Positions 13,101-25,081 of a stretch of 64,000 bases of DNA are shown here, piece after piece (the first letter of the stretch is position 1; every line of letters starts with the position of its first letter). The stretch spans positions 10,476,048 through 10,540,047 of the forward strand of contig JAKTNV010000003.1 of the NCBI GenBank assembly GCA_022747635.1, given 5' to 3'. Position numbers and translations under genes: made by a program. The notes below the pieces were generated by a model. The model was not told the DNA's origin. It saw nothing but the letters and a program-made list of their open reading frames with translations, and did not search any database. The stretch comes from Hetaerina americana (lineage: Eukaryota > Arthropoda > Insecta > Odonata > Calopterygidae).

Positions 13101-13679
13101 ATCCTTTATTCTTTCTTTGCCTAAAGCTCCTTTAACCCATATTCATGGTTCAAAAATAGTATCCTCCATGGCAATGCCAACCATTCATCTGGAGAGCAAC
13201 AACAACACTCGTATCAAGTGATCTAAATTTCACTTCTCAGAACTTCTCTGTTTTCCAATAAGGAAAAAGGGGTTTCTTGGAAGGGAAGGCATGCATTTCG
13301 GAATAGTCTCCCTGGTTTTTTAGACGGATTCTTTACGAACGTTCCAGTTATGTTCACCTCACTCTATCTGTCGTACGCATTCATGAAATAGGGGCCAAAC
13401 GTACGTAACAGGAGCGTGAATTGTTTATTTTCACTGCCCTAGGCTTAAAGCGGAGCACCTGATTTAGTGCAGTCAGTCAAGATGGTCTAACTTCCTCCCT
13501 TATTTACGGCCTTGACGACGTGCGGCCACTATACTTTACCTTCAGTAATTACGAATTCCAAAAAATACTTTTCAATGTATTAGTGGTATCAAGCTGTACT
13601 GCGAAATCGTAGTTTGAAAGTATTACTGACAATATGGAAATAACAGTTCATTCATAAGCAAATCAGTTTTGTGAACAAG
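10196..13679. other. Long AT-rich intergenic stretch
   Basis: No supported gene. A 107-codon minus-strand ORF lies at 11981-12304, but it shows no family-like motif, splice context or composition shift, so it is not called. Several short TATA runs occur around 12570-12620. Confidence 0.55.
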
Positions 13680-13746
13680 GTTGCCGTAACTCATTCGGTT
13701 ACGGCAACGCAAATGCCGTAATCCATTTGGTTACGGCATGCATTTG
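13680..13746. repeat. Two tandem, related hairpins
   Basis: First hairpin: arms gttgccgtaac (13680-13690) and gttacggcaac (13698-13708) are a perfect 11-bp inverted repeat around a 7-nt loop. Second hairpin: arms atgccgtaa (13713-13721) and ttacggcat (13731-13739), extended by gcaaatgc / gcatttgc outside. Both share the core gccgtaa ... ttacggc with similar loops (tcattcg, tccatttgg), so they look like a duplicated unit rather than two chance palindromes. Function is unknown. Confidence 0.85.
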
Positions 13747-14261
13747 CGTGTGCGCATGTATCCGGGAATACGTGTATCGTGATTGGAGACGATTTTCGAC
13801 GAAATTAAAGAAATAAAGGGGATAAGAATTTTTCAGTGCATGCATGCTTGCAGTATATGTTTCATCTAGTGTACATAGTATGCATCATTCATGTAGTATA
13901 TACAAGAAGAGCTTATATAAAATCTAGTATAGAGTAATATTAATGACATGATTTCTCAAATACACGTTAAATATAGTAGTCCATTTTAGAAGGCGAAATC
14001 CCCATAAGAGGAGGATATTTAATGGAAAATACACCTTCACTCATACCCTGCAAGCCAACCCAAGGCACTGTCAGTAATCTGAAAATACTCGGCATTATTT
14101 TTGTGCCCGAAAATGCCATTATGTATGCCATGTTTATATTCCATTTTTTAGTAATAGAATATTTTTATCGATACATTTCGCTATAAGAGAACAAGCCCCC
14201 TAGATAAGAATTTCTAATATTTCAAAACCTTCAATTTGATTACATTTAGTCCTAAATAAGG
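13747..14261. other. AT-rich intergenic sequence
   Basis: Nothing recognised between the hairpins and the long palindrome. Confidence 0.6.
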
Positions 14262-14462
14262 AATTAAATTTAAAATACTTCGCCTTTCCACATATAAAAC
14301 TTTTATTTACGACCTAGGTTTCGTTATGGTATGACATCAGATGATGATATACCGACCTAGGTTTCGTTATGGTATAACATCATCTGATGTTATACCATAA
14401 CGAAACCTAGGTCGTAAATAAAAGTTTTTTATGTGGAAAGGCGAAGTATTTTAAATTTAATT
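14262..14462. mobile_element. Nested palindrome of Penelope-like terminal units
   Basis: Outer arms 14262-14350 and 14374-14462 are 89 bp each and complementary with three mismatches by eye. A second, perfect inverted repeat of 29 bp lies inside (14354-14382 and 14385-14413). The repeating unit, read outward, is ctgatg, a short tata-rich stem, cgaaac, then ctaggtcgtaaataaaag. It occurs twice on the minus strand and once on the plus strand. A ctga(n)ga ... cgaaac ... aataaa layout is typical of the 3' ends of Penelope-like retroelements, which often carry terminal repeats in inverted orientation and hammerhead-ribozyme motifs. No coding part is left. The PLE assignment is inferred; the palindrome is seen directly. 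Confidence 0.75.
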
Positions 14463-16241
14463 TCAATATGAAGAATTTCCACCAAATGACGTCAGAAACT
14501 GTTTCATTCCTATATAAGGATTAGTTCATAATTCGAGTTTCTTTTTAACAGACAAAATGCCTTTTTGTGGCCGTGGTTAGTTTCCAGGCTTTCATTTTCC
14601 TGTTTTTGAGCTTTTCCATGTATATGTAGATAATGCACCATGATTAAGAGTGCCAACAGTAGGAAAACCGTTCTTAGCTCGCTCTGACTTTCATTACAAC
14701 GTGTAATATCCCGCCCACTATACTTCCAAAAGAAATTTCGATACTATCCTAGGCAAGTTACTTAAGTACCAGGGTATGAACTCTACTCAGAAATAAATGT
14801 TTTCTGTCAATTTATCATTATTTTAATCTCTTTTTATTGTCCGATGCTATCGGTCACTTCTCAAATTTGACTCTGGTTGGCTGAAACATTCGTAAGGATT
14901 TATCACTTCATCAACAGCTTGTATAAAATTATCGATCGCTAATCTTGGCAATATTAATGAAATTACACCAAAATGCTTGCTGTTTAAAGAAAGCGATGCT
15001 AATAAATTATTATGCGAAATAATTTTACCTCTCTTAAACTGTGATTATCATAATTCAATAGCCTTTGTAGCAAAGTAAACGTTTTCTTTTGTGAAAAAAA
15101 TCTACCTGTATTATCATTTTATTATGCAAAGGAAAGATACATATGCAACTTTTGGAAAGAATTGGTCTTTTGATTCGAGTTGATTTAGTTGAAAGTATAT
15201 AACGTGGAATCAGTTGAACGAGATTTATGGAATACATATATTCCTAAATGTGTACTATTTAGATTCTAATTATTTCGAAATATGAAATTACATGGTGTTC
15301 GTGTATTCTCAAGGGGCTTGCACCTCAGTGATTTACTTTCAATTGGCTACAATGTAAAATATGGAACACTTGGATTGTGATTTTAATGACCACATCTTTA
15401 TGGCATGAAAGTAAAAGTGTTAATAAATCTCCCATTAATTGCAATGGTTTACTGAAAAATACATCTAGTCACATTCTGCGACCAAACCGGGGCCTTGCGA
15501 CAGGGGCAGTATAAGGAAGAGCACTGGTGAATTGTAGCCTGGTTCGTAGAAGAAATGGCGGATGGCCATTCTTTCTACGAACTCTTGAAGTCGAAAAAAG
15601 TGACAGATTGAGAGAGAGCCCAACAGCTGGACTCAGAGATAATCCGCCCCTCACAAACTTCGCAACCACAAACAGAGGAACGCAATAACACATTAAAGCA
15701 TGTATCAACTATATTGGCTACCTCTCACTTTTTTATTTTTTTCATGTATTGTGTCCAAATATATTGTGGGTGGTGCCTTAATTTCCTTTCCTCTATGACT
15801 TTAAATTAATGTCATTTGGAGTACATGAAGTATTTTAATCTATTAAAGATAATTTTTAGTTGAAAAGCATGAATGTGTGATTTTAACAACTTTTATTTAC
15901 TTTTTCACATTTTTTTCGGCTTGATAAATAATTGGATATCAGGTTAGGTCGAGTTATTTTAAGAATTCCACCGTATTTTACAAAATAGTCTGTTGCCCTT
16001 TATATCTAAGACCAGAGACACGCTCCTGTGTTTTTTCTCTATTTTCCCTCAATCTCTATTAAATATAAATCTCTATAAAAAGCTCATTTGTTGATAATTT
16101 AACTGTAACGTCACATATGTCCTAGAGTTATTGCATTAGATTTTCAATAATATGTTAATAATACATGTTGTATATCAACGTATATATCTCATGCGTCCTC
16201 TTCAGCTTATTCTATCTCATATGGTGTAGTACGTAGTAGCA
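14463..16241. other. AT-rich intergenic sequence
   Basis: No supported gene or repeat family. An ORF at 15469-15708 (minus) has no recognisable content. Confidence 0.55.
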
Positions 16242-16565
16242 ATTAGGGGAGGCGACCAACTGATAAGGTCGTTCGCGCCATTGGGCGTCGGTGGGTAACT
16301 CTGTAAGTTTAGGATGTTCAGGGAATGTTGGAGAGGGGGGAGACCTCCGGTGTCGACATTAGCCTTCTCTTAATGATAGGCACCCACAGGGGTTCACAGT
16401 TTGTCCCACCTGACGGACGACGTTGTCCACTTGAAGTGCTCTACCCGTAGCCCACGTATCTCCTTGAGTAAGGATCACGATACCGCTGAAAAATCCCGCC
16501 ATCTCCGGAATTCGAACCCGGCTCCCTCGGGTGGGAAACCAATGCGTTAACCACCGCACCCTACG
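16242..16565 (-). repeat. tRNA-derived SINE, family A, copy 1
   Basis: Read on the minus strand, the head contains a tRNA-like B box, gggttcgaattccgg (at about 16504-16518), preceded by a tRNA-like half with an A-box-like ggtggttaacgc. It continues into a GC-rich body ending near ttaggggaggcgacc. The same body, order and end occur at 54672-54961, which identifies a dispersed family rather than a tRNA gene. SINEs are transcribed by RNA polymerase III from the internal boxes and mobilised by LINE proteins. No intact tRNA cloverleaf is claimed. Confidence 0.8.
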
Positions 16566-16840
16566 GATTTCATTTTTATGAACACTAACGGAAAAGCACG
16601 AATTGTTCCCAAAGTTTGAATATGTACCTTCGCACTTTTGATGAATATCGAAAGGATTGTTCATGTAATCAATCCCTCTGATCAAAAGGTTGACCCAAGC
16701 GTTGTGCTTACGTAGTACATACTCTCTTTATGTCCGCAGAGAGATTTAGGTGCTTGAATAAAAAAATCGTGGTCAATGAATCACAAAGGAACCGTCTTAA
16801 TTTCACCACTTAGGAGCAAGCCTTCATTGTTGACAGTCCC
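16566..16840. other. Intergenic spacer
   Basis: Nothing recognised. Confidence 0.5.
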
Positions 16841-17816
16841 CAAATTTGCTGCGCAACCTCGGAATCCAGAACAACGCATCCGTTCTCCGAATCGAACTGA
16901 TCTTCCGTTCAATAGCATCCACTTCCTGGAATGGTCGCTGCGATGGGCATTGCCAGTGTCATCACTCCCTCTTTCCTTTGCAATTAGCGGGAGGACGCGA
17001 CAACGTAGAAGGGAAATTGTAGATGAGTTAATGCGCTAGGGGGCGGGGGAGGTGAGGATATTGGTGCCCTAAATATAGGTACGTGTCGCTCGGGGGTGAG
17101 TGGAGCGGGAGACCGATGCGTCGCCGATCTTTGTGTGTGTGCGCGCGCGCGTGTGAGAGAGAGAGAAAGACAGTTAGAGAAAGAGAAGAAGGGAAGAGAT
17201 ATTCTGTGTGCGTGCGTGTGTGTTAGTATGTTTGAGGGAGTTGAGGAGAAAGTGGGAAATAAATACGGGGGAGAGGTGTCCGTCGTCGCCTCCGCATTGG
17301 GTGAGAACGGGAAGAGCATGAGGGAGAAAGGGAGCGGATGCGTAAAAGCGTAGTTTGAATTACGAGTACCCTTTTCCCTCTTTGCCCGTTCACCCCTCTT
17401 CTTTTAACCATCCTCTCACGGCCCTCCCTTCGCGGCCCACCGGCCGCCTTTCTCTCTTTCCTCCGCCGTCGCTCAACTCTCGGGAGCCTCTCCTCGAGCG
17501 GGAGCACTACTCAAAATAAAACGTTCGTAATAATTAGCCGGAATCAAAGGAGCGAGCGAATGGAGTGGATGGGGTGCGGACACTGAAATAAAAGCAGGGT
17601 CCTGTTCTTTTGAGCCGGGCGTTTCCCCCTTTTTCTCTCTCACCCTCTCCACCGAGAGTTTTTTACCCCGCAATCCGCTTGGCTCTTCCAGAAGCGAGGG
17701 CCGAGCAGAGTGGGGAAAGGAGGATGTTCTCGCCGGACAAGAGGCGAGCCGGAGGGGGCGGGGAGGGAGCTCTTGAGGAGACCGTGCAGCCGCCGCAGTT
17801 GGAGCTAAATAAAGAG
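16841..17816 (+). promoter_or_regulatory. GC/CpG-rich island, possible promoter and 5' UTR
   Basis: Strong CpG-rich composition with GA/CT runs and a (GT)n/(GC)n segment around 17132-17222. It leads directly into a possible signal-peptide start codon at 17817. No TATA box was found close to that ATG, as is common for CpG-type promoters. The role is inferred from composition and position only. Confidence 0.3.
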
Positions 17817-17920
17817 ATGGCGCTTTCATTTCGGTGCCAGGGGTGTCCCTCGCTTCTTCTTCATTTTTTTCTCTTCATTCTGAAATTCGCCGCTGGCGGC
17901 GCCGTGTCACGTGGTGGTGG
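17817..17920 (+). CDS. Possible first coding exon with signal peptide, product unknown
   Basis: The ATG at 17817 has a purine at -3 and G at +4 (agagATGG). It opens a 35-codon reading that looks like a secretory signal: a short polar start (MALSFRCQGCPS), a hydrophobic core (LLLHFFLFILKFAA) and small residues after it (GGAVS). The frame runs into gtgaat at 17921, which is both a usable splice donor and the start of an in-frame TGA at 17922. It could therefore be the first exon of a secreted or membrane protein, or a chance 35-codon ORF in GC-rich DNA. No downstream exon was identified. What is seen is the ORF, start context and hydrophobic core; the exon call is inference. Confidence 0.28.
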
Positions 17921-17924
17921 GTGA

Positions 17925-19795
17925 ATCACTTCATTTGTGAATAGGTTCAGTTTTTTACGCGATCGTAACGGAATTTTTTTCGTCGTTTCAAGGGCGGTGG
18001 AATCAAAGTTAATTTGCGGAATCGCTGAAGAAGGGCACTGCGTATATTTGAGCACTAAATTTATTTCGGTACTGGGGGTTCCGACTCATAGGCGTAGTCA
18101 TCACGTACTTTATATCCTGAAACCATCATATACAGTATATTTTCTCTATCTGTCATTCAATTAATTTTCTTAATTTAATCACAACTATTTCCACCCATAG
18201 GCTACTGAGGAGAATAGGCTAATACGTATGGGTGAAATTCCGAATTTCTCCATTTAATATTGGAGTCTTTCGCATCTCAAAATGCTCAGATGTGGCAAAT
18301 TAGTGATCGCCATTCCAAAAGCTTTGAAATTATGAGTTCAATGTTCAAAATTCTTGCCTCTCACTTCCACGCGTCTAATTTCCGCCCCGGCTAGTTCTAT
18401 AGCTCAATTTTCTACACCCTTGTAATTTTATTGAACATATCTTTCTATCCTGATTTTTCTTTAATTCTTAAATGCAAACTTGGATCTCAACTCAGGTTTT
18501 CGCCTCTTTCAAAGACAATCTTACATCGACAGTCCTGTAATGTTTTAGGAAGCTTCCTGAAGAGGTATTGTGTCAAAGGTGAAATTTATTATAAGTGCTA
18601 AATTTCTGAAAGACTGTAACATAATATGGATACAGATTTTCTTAAGTGGCTCTACTTCTTTACTTCGATTGCGATAGCTTCATCACTTCGCAGTTACTTC
18701 AATTGGGAGAAGAGGTTTTTATCTGCGGGCTGAGTTAGTAAACAGCGTCCCGTAACACACGGAGTACTCCGCGATAGGAAGATTTCACATAATTTATTTT
18801 AGCACATATCACATAAAAGATTTGTTGCGACAACCTATAGTTGCCTCCGCCCATCCGTATCCAGGCCCATGAATGGCGAGGGCACATTTGGGATCTCGGG
18901 TCCGATGCCCGAAGTGAGTGGGATGACTAATAATATACGTGTGCGTTCAAAAATAATTGAATCGGTGATTAATATTCAAGTAAAGTGAGCAAAAGAACAT
19001 ATTAATCAACTACGATGAGAAATTATAATATCACTCTGCTGCATCTCGTAACTCTGTTTAACGTACATGACTTTTGTATTTCTACATAAATCCTGGTAAC
19101 ATGTCTCGTTATGTACATTTCCTAGTTTAGCGTAGGTACCCCATTCCCTGGATTTATATTTTCCTTAATTTCTTTTTATTTCTGTGCTTATCTAGCGGTT
19201 TTACCCCCAGACTATTTCAAATGCTTCTGTAATTTCTTTAAGGAAGTGCTCTCAGCAAAAGCAATTTTTTCCTTCTCCTCGTAAGACCTCTTCGTTAGTG
19301 ATTTTTCATTTAGTTCATTGCCACATTTCTGTTGCACTGCAATTGTATGGTTTTCAACATTTTACTTACCCTTGTGGTCAACTACTGCTATCAAGCCCCA
19401 GAAAAAGGTTTGCACAATATTCTTGGTGCCCCACAACAAGATCTAGAGCGTCAGAAGCCGTTAGAATTAAAAGGGGAATTAAAAATACAATATTTATTAT
19501 ATATTCCAGGTGTTTCTTCGTGAAAATTATCTCTTACGTAAATTATAAAGGCATTTTTAAGTCGTTCACGACACGTAATCACACCTAACCAAAAAAGAAT
19601 ATTTTTTACGCGTGGAGGAAATGAAAAAATGTTCTAGATTTTTGACGATTTTTGTAGAAGCTGAGGCAGGTTTTTTAATGCCTGTTATGTACATCGTCTA
19701 TTGTTACACATTTTCGGTTACCGATATACCGAACAAAATAAACCACATTCAGCTGCCTTCACCTAAATAAAAAACGACCGTAAGAGCAATTTCAC
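17925..19795. other. AT-rich intergenic or intronic sequence
   Basis: No supported gene. If the signal-peptide exon upstream is real, this would be its intron. Overlapping ORFs at 19298-19588 show no family motifs. Confidence 0.5.
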
Positions 19796-20115
19796 AAGCA
19801 CGCCGTGCACCGGTCCGAGTTTAGAAATTATGATCGCGAGTGTCACGTTCACGCGGCGGTCCTTCGCCCGCCGGGACAGCTCAGCTGTTCGAAAGACAAT
19901 AAACAGAGGACGAGGCTTATCCTCCGAGTGCGTGCAAATCCCCAGATCTGTCTAGGTTGACCCCGTTCCTTTGTGGCTGTGCCTTATTACCACAGGCCGT
20001 CGGGGCAGGAGAGCGGTGCGGGCGCGGGGAAGGGAGGGGGAATATGACGTTTCTCCCCTTCCCGCCGCAGCGTAACTTCCCACCCATCCCCTTCCACGCC
20101 GCGACGTAGTCTTTT
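19796..20115. other. Small GC/CpG-rich segment
   Basis: Locally CpG-rich (for example gcggtccttcgcccgccggg) within AT-rich flanks. No exon can be defined. Confidence 0.4.
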
Positions 20116-21835
20116 GAACGCGTGGAAACCTTTAGGATGAATAGCTACATTTTTAAAGGTTTTTTACCATGTACTCGTAAATGAAGCCGCAAAAGCGTCC
20201 GTAGCATCGTAGTGCGTGGAAGTTGAAATTAACAGAGCGTTTGTTGACATTCGCTCGATGGAATCTAGTGATTTACCCGCCATGAGCATCTTTTGCCAGG
20301 AGGCTCGAATTCCCCACCTTTGAATGACGAATAGTTTTTTATCCTACCGCATTTATGTTAGTGATGAATCTCAAAAGGCCAAAAAAACCTCCACTTAGTA
20401 AAATGTGCTTCCGGAGTATTAACCGAACGGAAGAGTCGCGGTGAAATCAAGTTTTTCTCATCTTATTCGTCTCCATAATCCTTCGTCAGTCCTTTTCAGG
20501 TAAATTATGAGTATGTGTGGCATCAAATATTTGCTAAGTTGATTTACTCCCTCATTCGTCTTGTGAATTATAATATAGCAAGCATTAAAGCTAACATTGC
20601 AGAAATTTGGGCTTTACCTATGCCTTATTGACAGCGGTTCCACTATAACGTTGCAAATCATTAATTTGTGAAAAACTATGGCATGTGAATATGTATGTTT
20701 GCATTACGTGTACCTTTATCAGCCCTTCACTGTCATGCATAACCTTCAAATGAGCTATGAGATACCTAATTACAGAATCTTTTTCGCAAAATACATATTT
20801 CGCTAAATGTGTATTTTTGAACGTAATTCCCGCATAAATTGGCGGCTTTTACAAAAAGAAGCTTTAATTTTCAACATAAATTAAATTTAGATGTTTCCAC
20901 ATTGATCGAGACGTGTCATCTCCCAGCTTGATTAGTGGTAATGCTAAAAAAATACATACTCGGGAAAAATGTTTTTTTCATCAGGGATAGGTCCGAGATT
21001 ATTTTGGTAAATACGTGCCGTGAATACCAGTGTAACCAGTATTAGCCTGAGTATACGGAAATTAGGCTGCATTTAAAACATGGGGGATGCATTTCAGTCC
21101 CATAGAAGAATAAAGTATTATTAAGCAGATAGATTAAGCTCAAAGCAACGCGTTTAATACCGCTTTCTACAAGAATAATGAATTGCGTTTTCAAAGTGAG
21201 GTAATTACAGAATGGAATCCAATCCAGTCGTGAGTTATCATTTCAGACTGTCTTTTGGTACCGGACACAAACAGCTAACTTGTGATACTGAGTGAAGGAT
21301 TACGATCTGTCATTGTATTGGCTGGTAAGACCATCTAGATGACATACGAAGAATAGACTATCGCACTAATTGATGGAAATAACTGCAATTCCTAGAAAAA
21401 ATTCGAATTAAAATCCATCCAAAGGAAGATACAAAGTCTCAACCGTTTGATAGTAAGACTTCTTGTCAAATGCTATTCCTTATTTAAAGGCGTCATAATT
21501 TCCTAATTTGCATAGTTATAGAGATACATGTGCCTTGGCACACCATTCCGCGTTGACTCACTGGATATGATATGAATGTTGAAATATGGTCGAACGAATG
21601 CAACTACCAACAGAACTCTTTTAACTTCAAATTCATATGGAATTTCCATACTCTAAATTCAACACTGATTAGTACGCAGTTGTTCTTTAAACAATTCAAG
21701 TTCATTCTTTGAATTCGGTAGTCCCATGTTCCATTCTCATGAGACACGAAATGTTACACACAGGAATGAATGCGACATGTGGTAGAAGATGATCAAAAAG
21801 GTTTGAAGGAAGTTCGCGTAAGTCTCGGGAACATT
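20116..21835. other. AT-rich intergenic sequence
   Basis: Nothing recognised. Confidence 0.6.
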
Positions 21836-22420
21836 TTGAATGCGTCAGATCATCACCACGAGAATCACATGTGTGTTTGTATACGAATGTGTGGGTGTTG
21901 ATGCGAGTGAATGCCTTAAATCTTCATCGGGGACTGTTTTCGAAGGAATTTGTGGAAGGAGTGGAGGGTGCAGGGGAATAAAACGTGACATCATAGGCCA
22001 TCCTTGGGCCCCCTCTGTAATCTCGTCCCGCATGCCGGAGGGAGGACGGGGGCGTAAATATTTGCCTCTGCTCCGACACCGCCATTGCCCTCGCGACCGC
22101 GATCACGTGCCCCCCCCCCTCCCCACAGCACTCGATGTGCGTGCCTGTCTGCGTTCGCCGTGAGTGCGTGCCGCACGGCTTTATAAAACTTCACTCAACT
22201 CCTCTCCTACCTCCCAACTCCACGTCAAGTGTCCGATCGCCGTGATTTCAATGAAAATAAGATGGTAATTATAGTTACGATCCTCCAACTGCCGTCTTGG
22301 TGACCCACCTTTAACCACCCGGCACGATTACCCCTCTCTCCCCACGTCTTTCCCTTTCCGTCGCGCCCCGCCCGAAGTGGAGCCCTAGATACGTATTTAC
22401 AAAAATCTCGTCCGCCATTC
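21836..22420. other. GC-rich segment with overlapping short ORFs
   Basis: Composition is raised and CpG-containing, with a C homopolymer at about 22110-22119. ORFs on both strands overlap heavily and none is favoured by motifs, so they are treated as compositional. Confidence 0.4.
22182..22188 (+). promoter_or_regulatory. Possible TATA box
   Basis: A TATAAAA sits at the downstream edge of a GC-rich segment, with a tcactc initiator-like sequence shortly after. No following exon was identified, so this is a weak call. Confidence 0.2.
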
Positions 22421-23344
22421 AGGAATTCATTCATTTTTTTCCGCCCCAAGGCTTTTGCCGAAAAATATGGGCGTTGGCGGAGGGATGTTGTGGAAGGGTA
22501 TTTTTTTCCTCCACCGTCGGTCACAAATGGTATCGTGAGAACACACGTGTGTCCGATTTTCTTGTGTGGATAGAGGGAATCATCGCGAGCGAGGTTCCAT
22601 AATTCATCTCTCCGCATTACCTTGTTGTACACAAGTCAACCCTTTATTTAATCTATTTCACCAGGAGGAAAGACGAGCTTGTAATTATTTCCGTGTGAAG
22701 TTTCAATGGGACGTGATGAGCAGTGTGGGAATACAATTGGAAGAGCGATGAAGTTAAAATTATCTTTTATTTTATCCAGCAATATTTTTTTTCGTAAATG
22801 ATATGTTGCCTGGCATTGTGTCAAAATAAATTTCAAGATCACAGATTATGATCTCATTTAATCTCTAGTTTTTAGCTCTTAGCTCAATAAATAGAGATCG
22901 AGATGAGAAATGAGTAAACAACTGGAGAGGACTTGAACTGTTTTCTCCGTCTTGCTATTTAATTTTACATATCTAGCATGTACGTATACACTACCGACTT
23001 TTGAAAATTTGGTCCGCGTTATTTGAAATTTGTCTCCGCGGGTAATAACAGGCTAAATCTCTCTTCAAAAATGAGAAACATTGTCGGGTATCAGGTTTAC
23101 TATATGTTCACGCACCGAGAAAAAATTCACTCAGAAGCACATTCATCGTCATTGGACGACAAGCATACCCATTATTAATCGCCATTGTAAAATCATAACT
23201 TGGTTAAAAAATTTACGAAATTCTCAAATTGTCAATCGCCGTGTTTTTTAGGTGAAAAAATACATTCGTATTTTCGTCATTGTTATTATTTATCCCGGTG
23301 CTGCACTAGGGCAAACATGTTCCAGCTTTATTTTTTGTAATCTT
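22421..23344. other. Intergenic sequence
   Basis: No supported gene. A 135-codon minus-strand ORF spanning 22225-22632 overlaps the GC-rich segment and shows no domain features. Confidence 0.5.
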
Positions 23345-23576
23345 TCAGTATGCAGCTTTTGTCTGCTGATCGGGAGGCGTACCTGGGTTCTATTCCCCGC
23401 GACACTGAATGCTCCCAGCTCCACCCAACCTCTGTGATATTTTTCGGAAACCATATATCTTTGGGTGACCTCAGGCGGCACGGGGAAAGGATCCGGTCCA
23501 CCACACCCTGGTGTATGAATTTCACGCGCCTCACAGGGCTTAGTGAGGTTAAGCTCTACCCCCACCTGAAATAAAC
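23345..23576 (+). repeat. SINE family B, full-length-like copy
   Basis: The tRNA-like head (gggaggcgtacctgggttctattcccc) carries a mutated B box, followed by ctcccagctccacccaacct. The body then runs cggcacggggaaagga, gtgtatgaatttcac and ttaagctctacccccacct. The order matches the plus copy at 25111 and the minus copies at 24678 and 48497. The ORFs that overlap it are by-products. Confidence 0.75.
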
Positions 23577-24055
23577 ATTCGGAATATCGATGTGAATTTT
23601 CAAAACGATAATGCGCGAGATGGAAATTCGCCCATATTACTGATTTATCATTTTCCTCATTACGGCGGCGGTGTCTTGTTCGGAGACTCAAATTTTCGCG
23701 CATGGTAAATTAAGGAATCGATCCGATTTTTTCGGTAGTTGTTTTGGTAACTACCGGTTACGGAGTTACGAAGGGAGTTACGAGAGTCAAAGGAGTTACG
23801 AATTGCGTGGTTGTCCGTATCAGCTTTTTCTGTTGTTCAGTGACTCGTATATTATTTCCAAGTCTTTCGAAAGTCGTTTATTTTTCCTTGCATTTGTATT
23901 TTCCATTTCACATCACACCTAGTCAACCCTTTCTCTTTTCTTCGCGTGTTTGACCTTCTTCTGTCTTCGTGGGAAGGAAGAGAGCAAGGACGAAGATATT
24001 TCTAAAAAGCGCGAGCCGATAACGGGGCTCCAATCGGCCAAAGCGAAGGAAAATG
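23577..24055. other. Intergenic sequence with a short repeated motif
   Basis: Three spaced copies of gagttacga occur at about 23761-23802 (gagttacgaagg, gagttacgagag, gagttacgaatt). Nothing else recognised. Confidence 0.5.
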
Positions 24056-24410
24056 ACTCAACCCTTTACGGAAAGGCATGACTGGAAGGCATCAATCTCA
24101 GCCCTCACGTAGCCTTCCCCCATCGTTTCCCCTTTGAAGCGTGCCCAGGTCTCCCTTCCTTCCTGCCACCCGCCCCCCGCGCACCCTCCTCTCCATTCCC
24201 CACCACCACAAGAAACCCTCCCGACGACGCGTAAAACGTAATAAAAAGTTTTCTCCCGTGACGTACGACAATTGTTCTTGGGATGGGTCTGGGTCGCAAC
24301 CTTGCCCCAGTTACTGATATCTTCTTTCTCACGCGCGATTTTTTCCCCTTCGAACTTTTCGCCAGCTCCTCCGGACACATCGCTGCGTTTTCGTTCTTCT
24401 CGATGTTCAT
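24056..24410. other. GC-rich segment
   Basis: A pyrimidine-rich block (ttccttcctgccacccgccc) produces long overlapping minus-strand ORFs of low-complexity charged sequence. These are judged compositional. Confidence 0.45.
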
Positions 24411-24677
24411 GTAATTCCACCGTGGTTTTCCATACTTTGGAATTAACTTGCATTGATCATCCATGAACAAGATATTGGGAATTGTATTAATGAAACCTCA
24501 TAAAGTTTTTATGTTAGCATTTTTTTTAAGTTCCAAAAATCATTTTAAAATGTTATTAACTTTAATTACCTAGTAAATAATAAAATAACTGAAGATTATT
24601 TAATAGTAGTGGCATTTTGACAAATAAGACATTCCCAGCAAGTTTAGCATTTACTTGTAATAGCCACTAAAGTTTTC

Positions 24678-24903
24678 AACCCGAAGGTCGGTTTGATAGG
24701 CGAGCTCAACTAGTGCTAATCCCGACCGCGAGCGAAATACTTGTGGTTGGGGAACCAGTTCCTTTCCCTGTGCCGCCCGTGGTCTCTCCGGAAAATCTGG
24801 TATTCGAAGAATCACACAGCTTGAATGAGGCTGAGGGGGCCCAGAGTGGTGCCCGGGAATCGAACCCGGTCCTTCGTGTCACTTGTCCATTTCACAACTT
24901 AAG
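24678..24903 (-). repeat. SINE family B, minus-strand copy
   Basis: Read on the minus strand it has the B box gggttcgattcccggg (about 24852-24867), then the family-B body and the end at aacccgaaggtcgg. With the plus-strand copy at 25111 it forms an inverted pair about 207 bp apart. The intervening DNA is only TA and CA/GT repeats. Confidence 0.8.
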
Positions 24904-24917
24904 TAGATACATTATTC

Positions 24918-24920
<3 letters not shown>

Positions 24921-24981
<61 letters not shown>

Positions 24982-24986
24982 ATATA
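24921..24986. repeat. (TA)n microsatellite
   Basis: About 66 bp of alternating AT with one phase slip near 24970. Confidence 0.97.
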
Positions 24987-25016
24987 ATGCTAATATACAC
25001 ACACGCGTGTGTGTAC

Positions 25017-25081
<65 letters not shown>

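Noticed and set aside
16504..16565. tRNA gene on the minus strand
   Set aside because: It has a B box, but the rest does not fold as a cloverleaf and the sequence continues into a repeated SINE body.
19298..19588. Overlapping plus ORFs with a minus-strand donor-like site at about 19366
   Set aside because: Two frames are open together and the minus-strand frame before the donor is interrupted, so no exon is supported.
22225..22632. 135-codon minus-strand ORF
   Set aside because: No domain-like content; it overlaps a GC-rich segment and has no supporting splice or start context.
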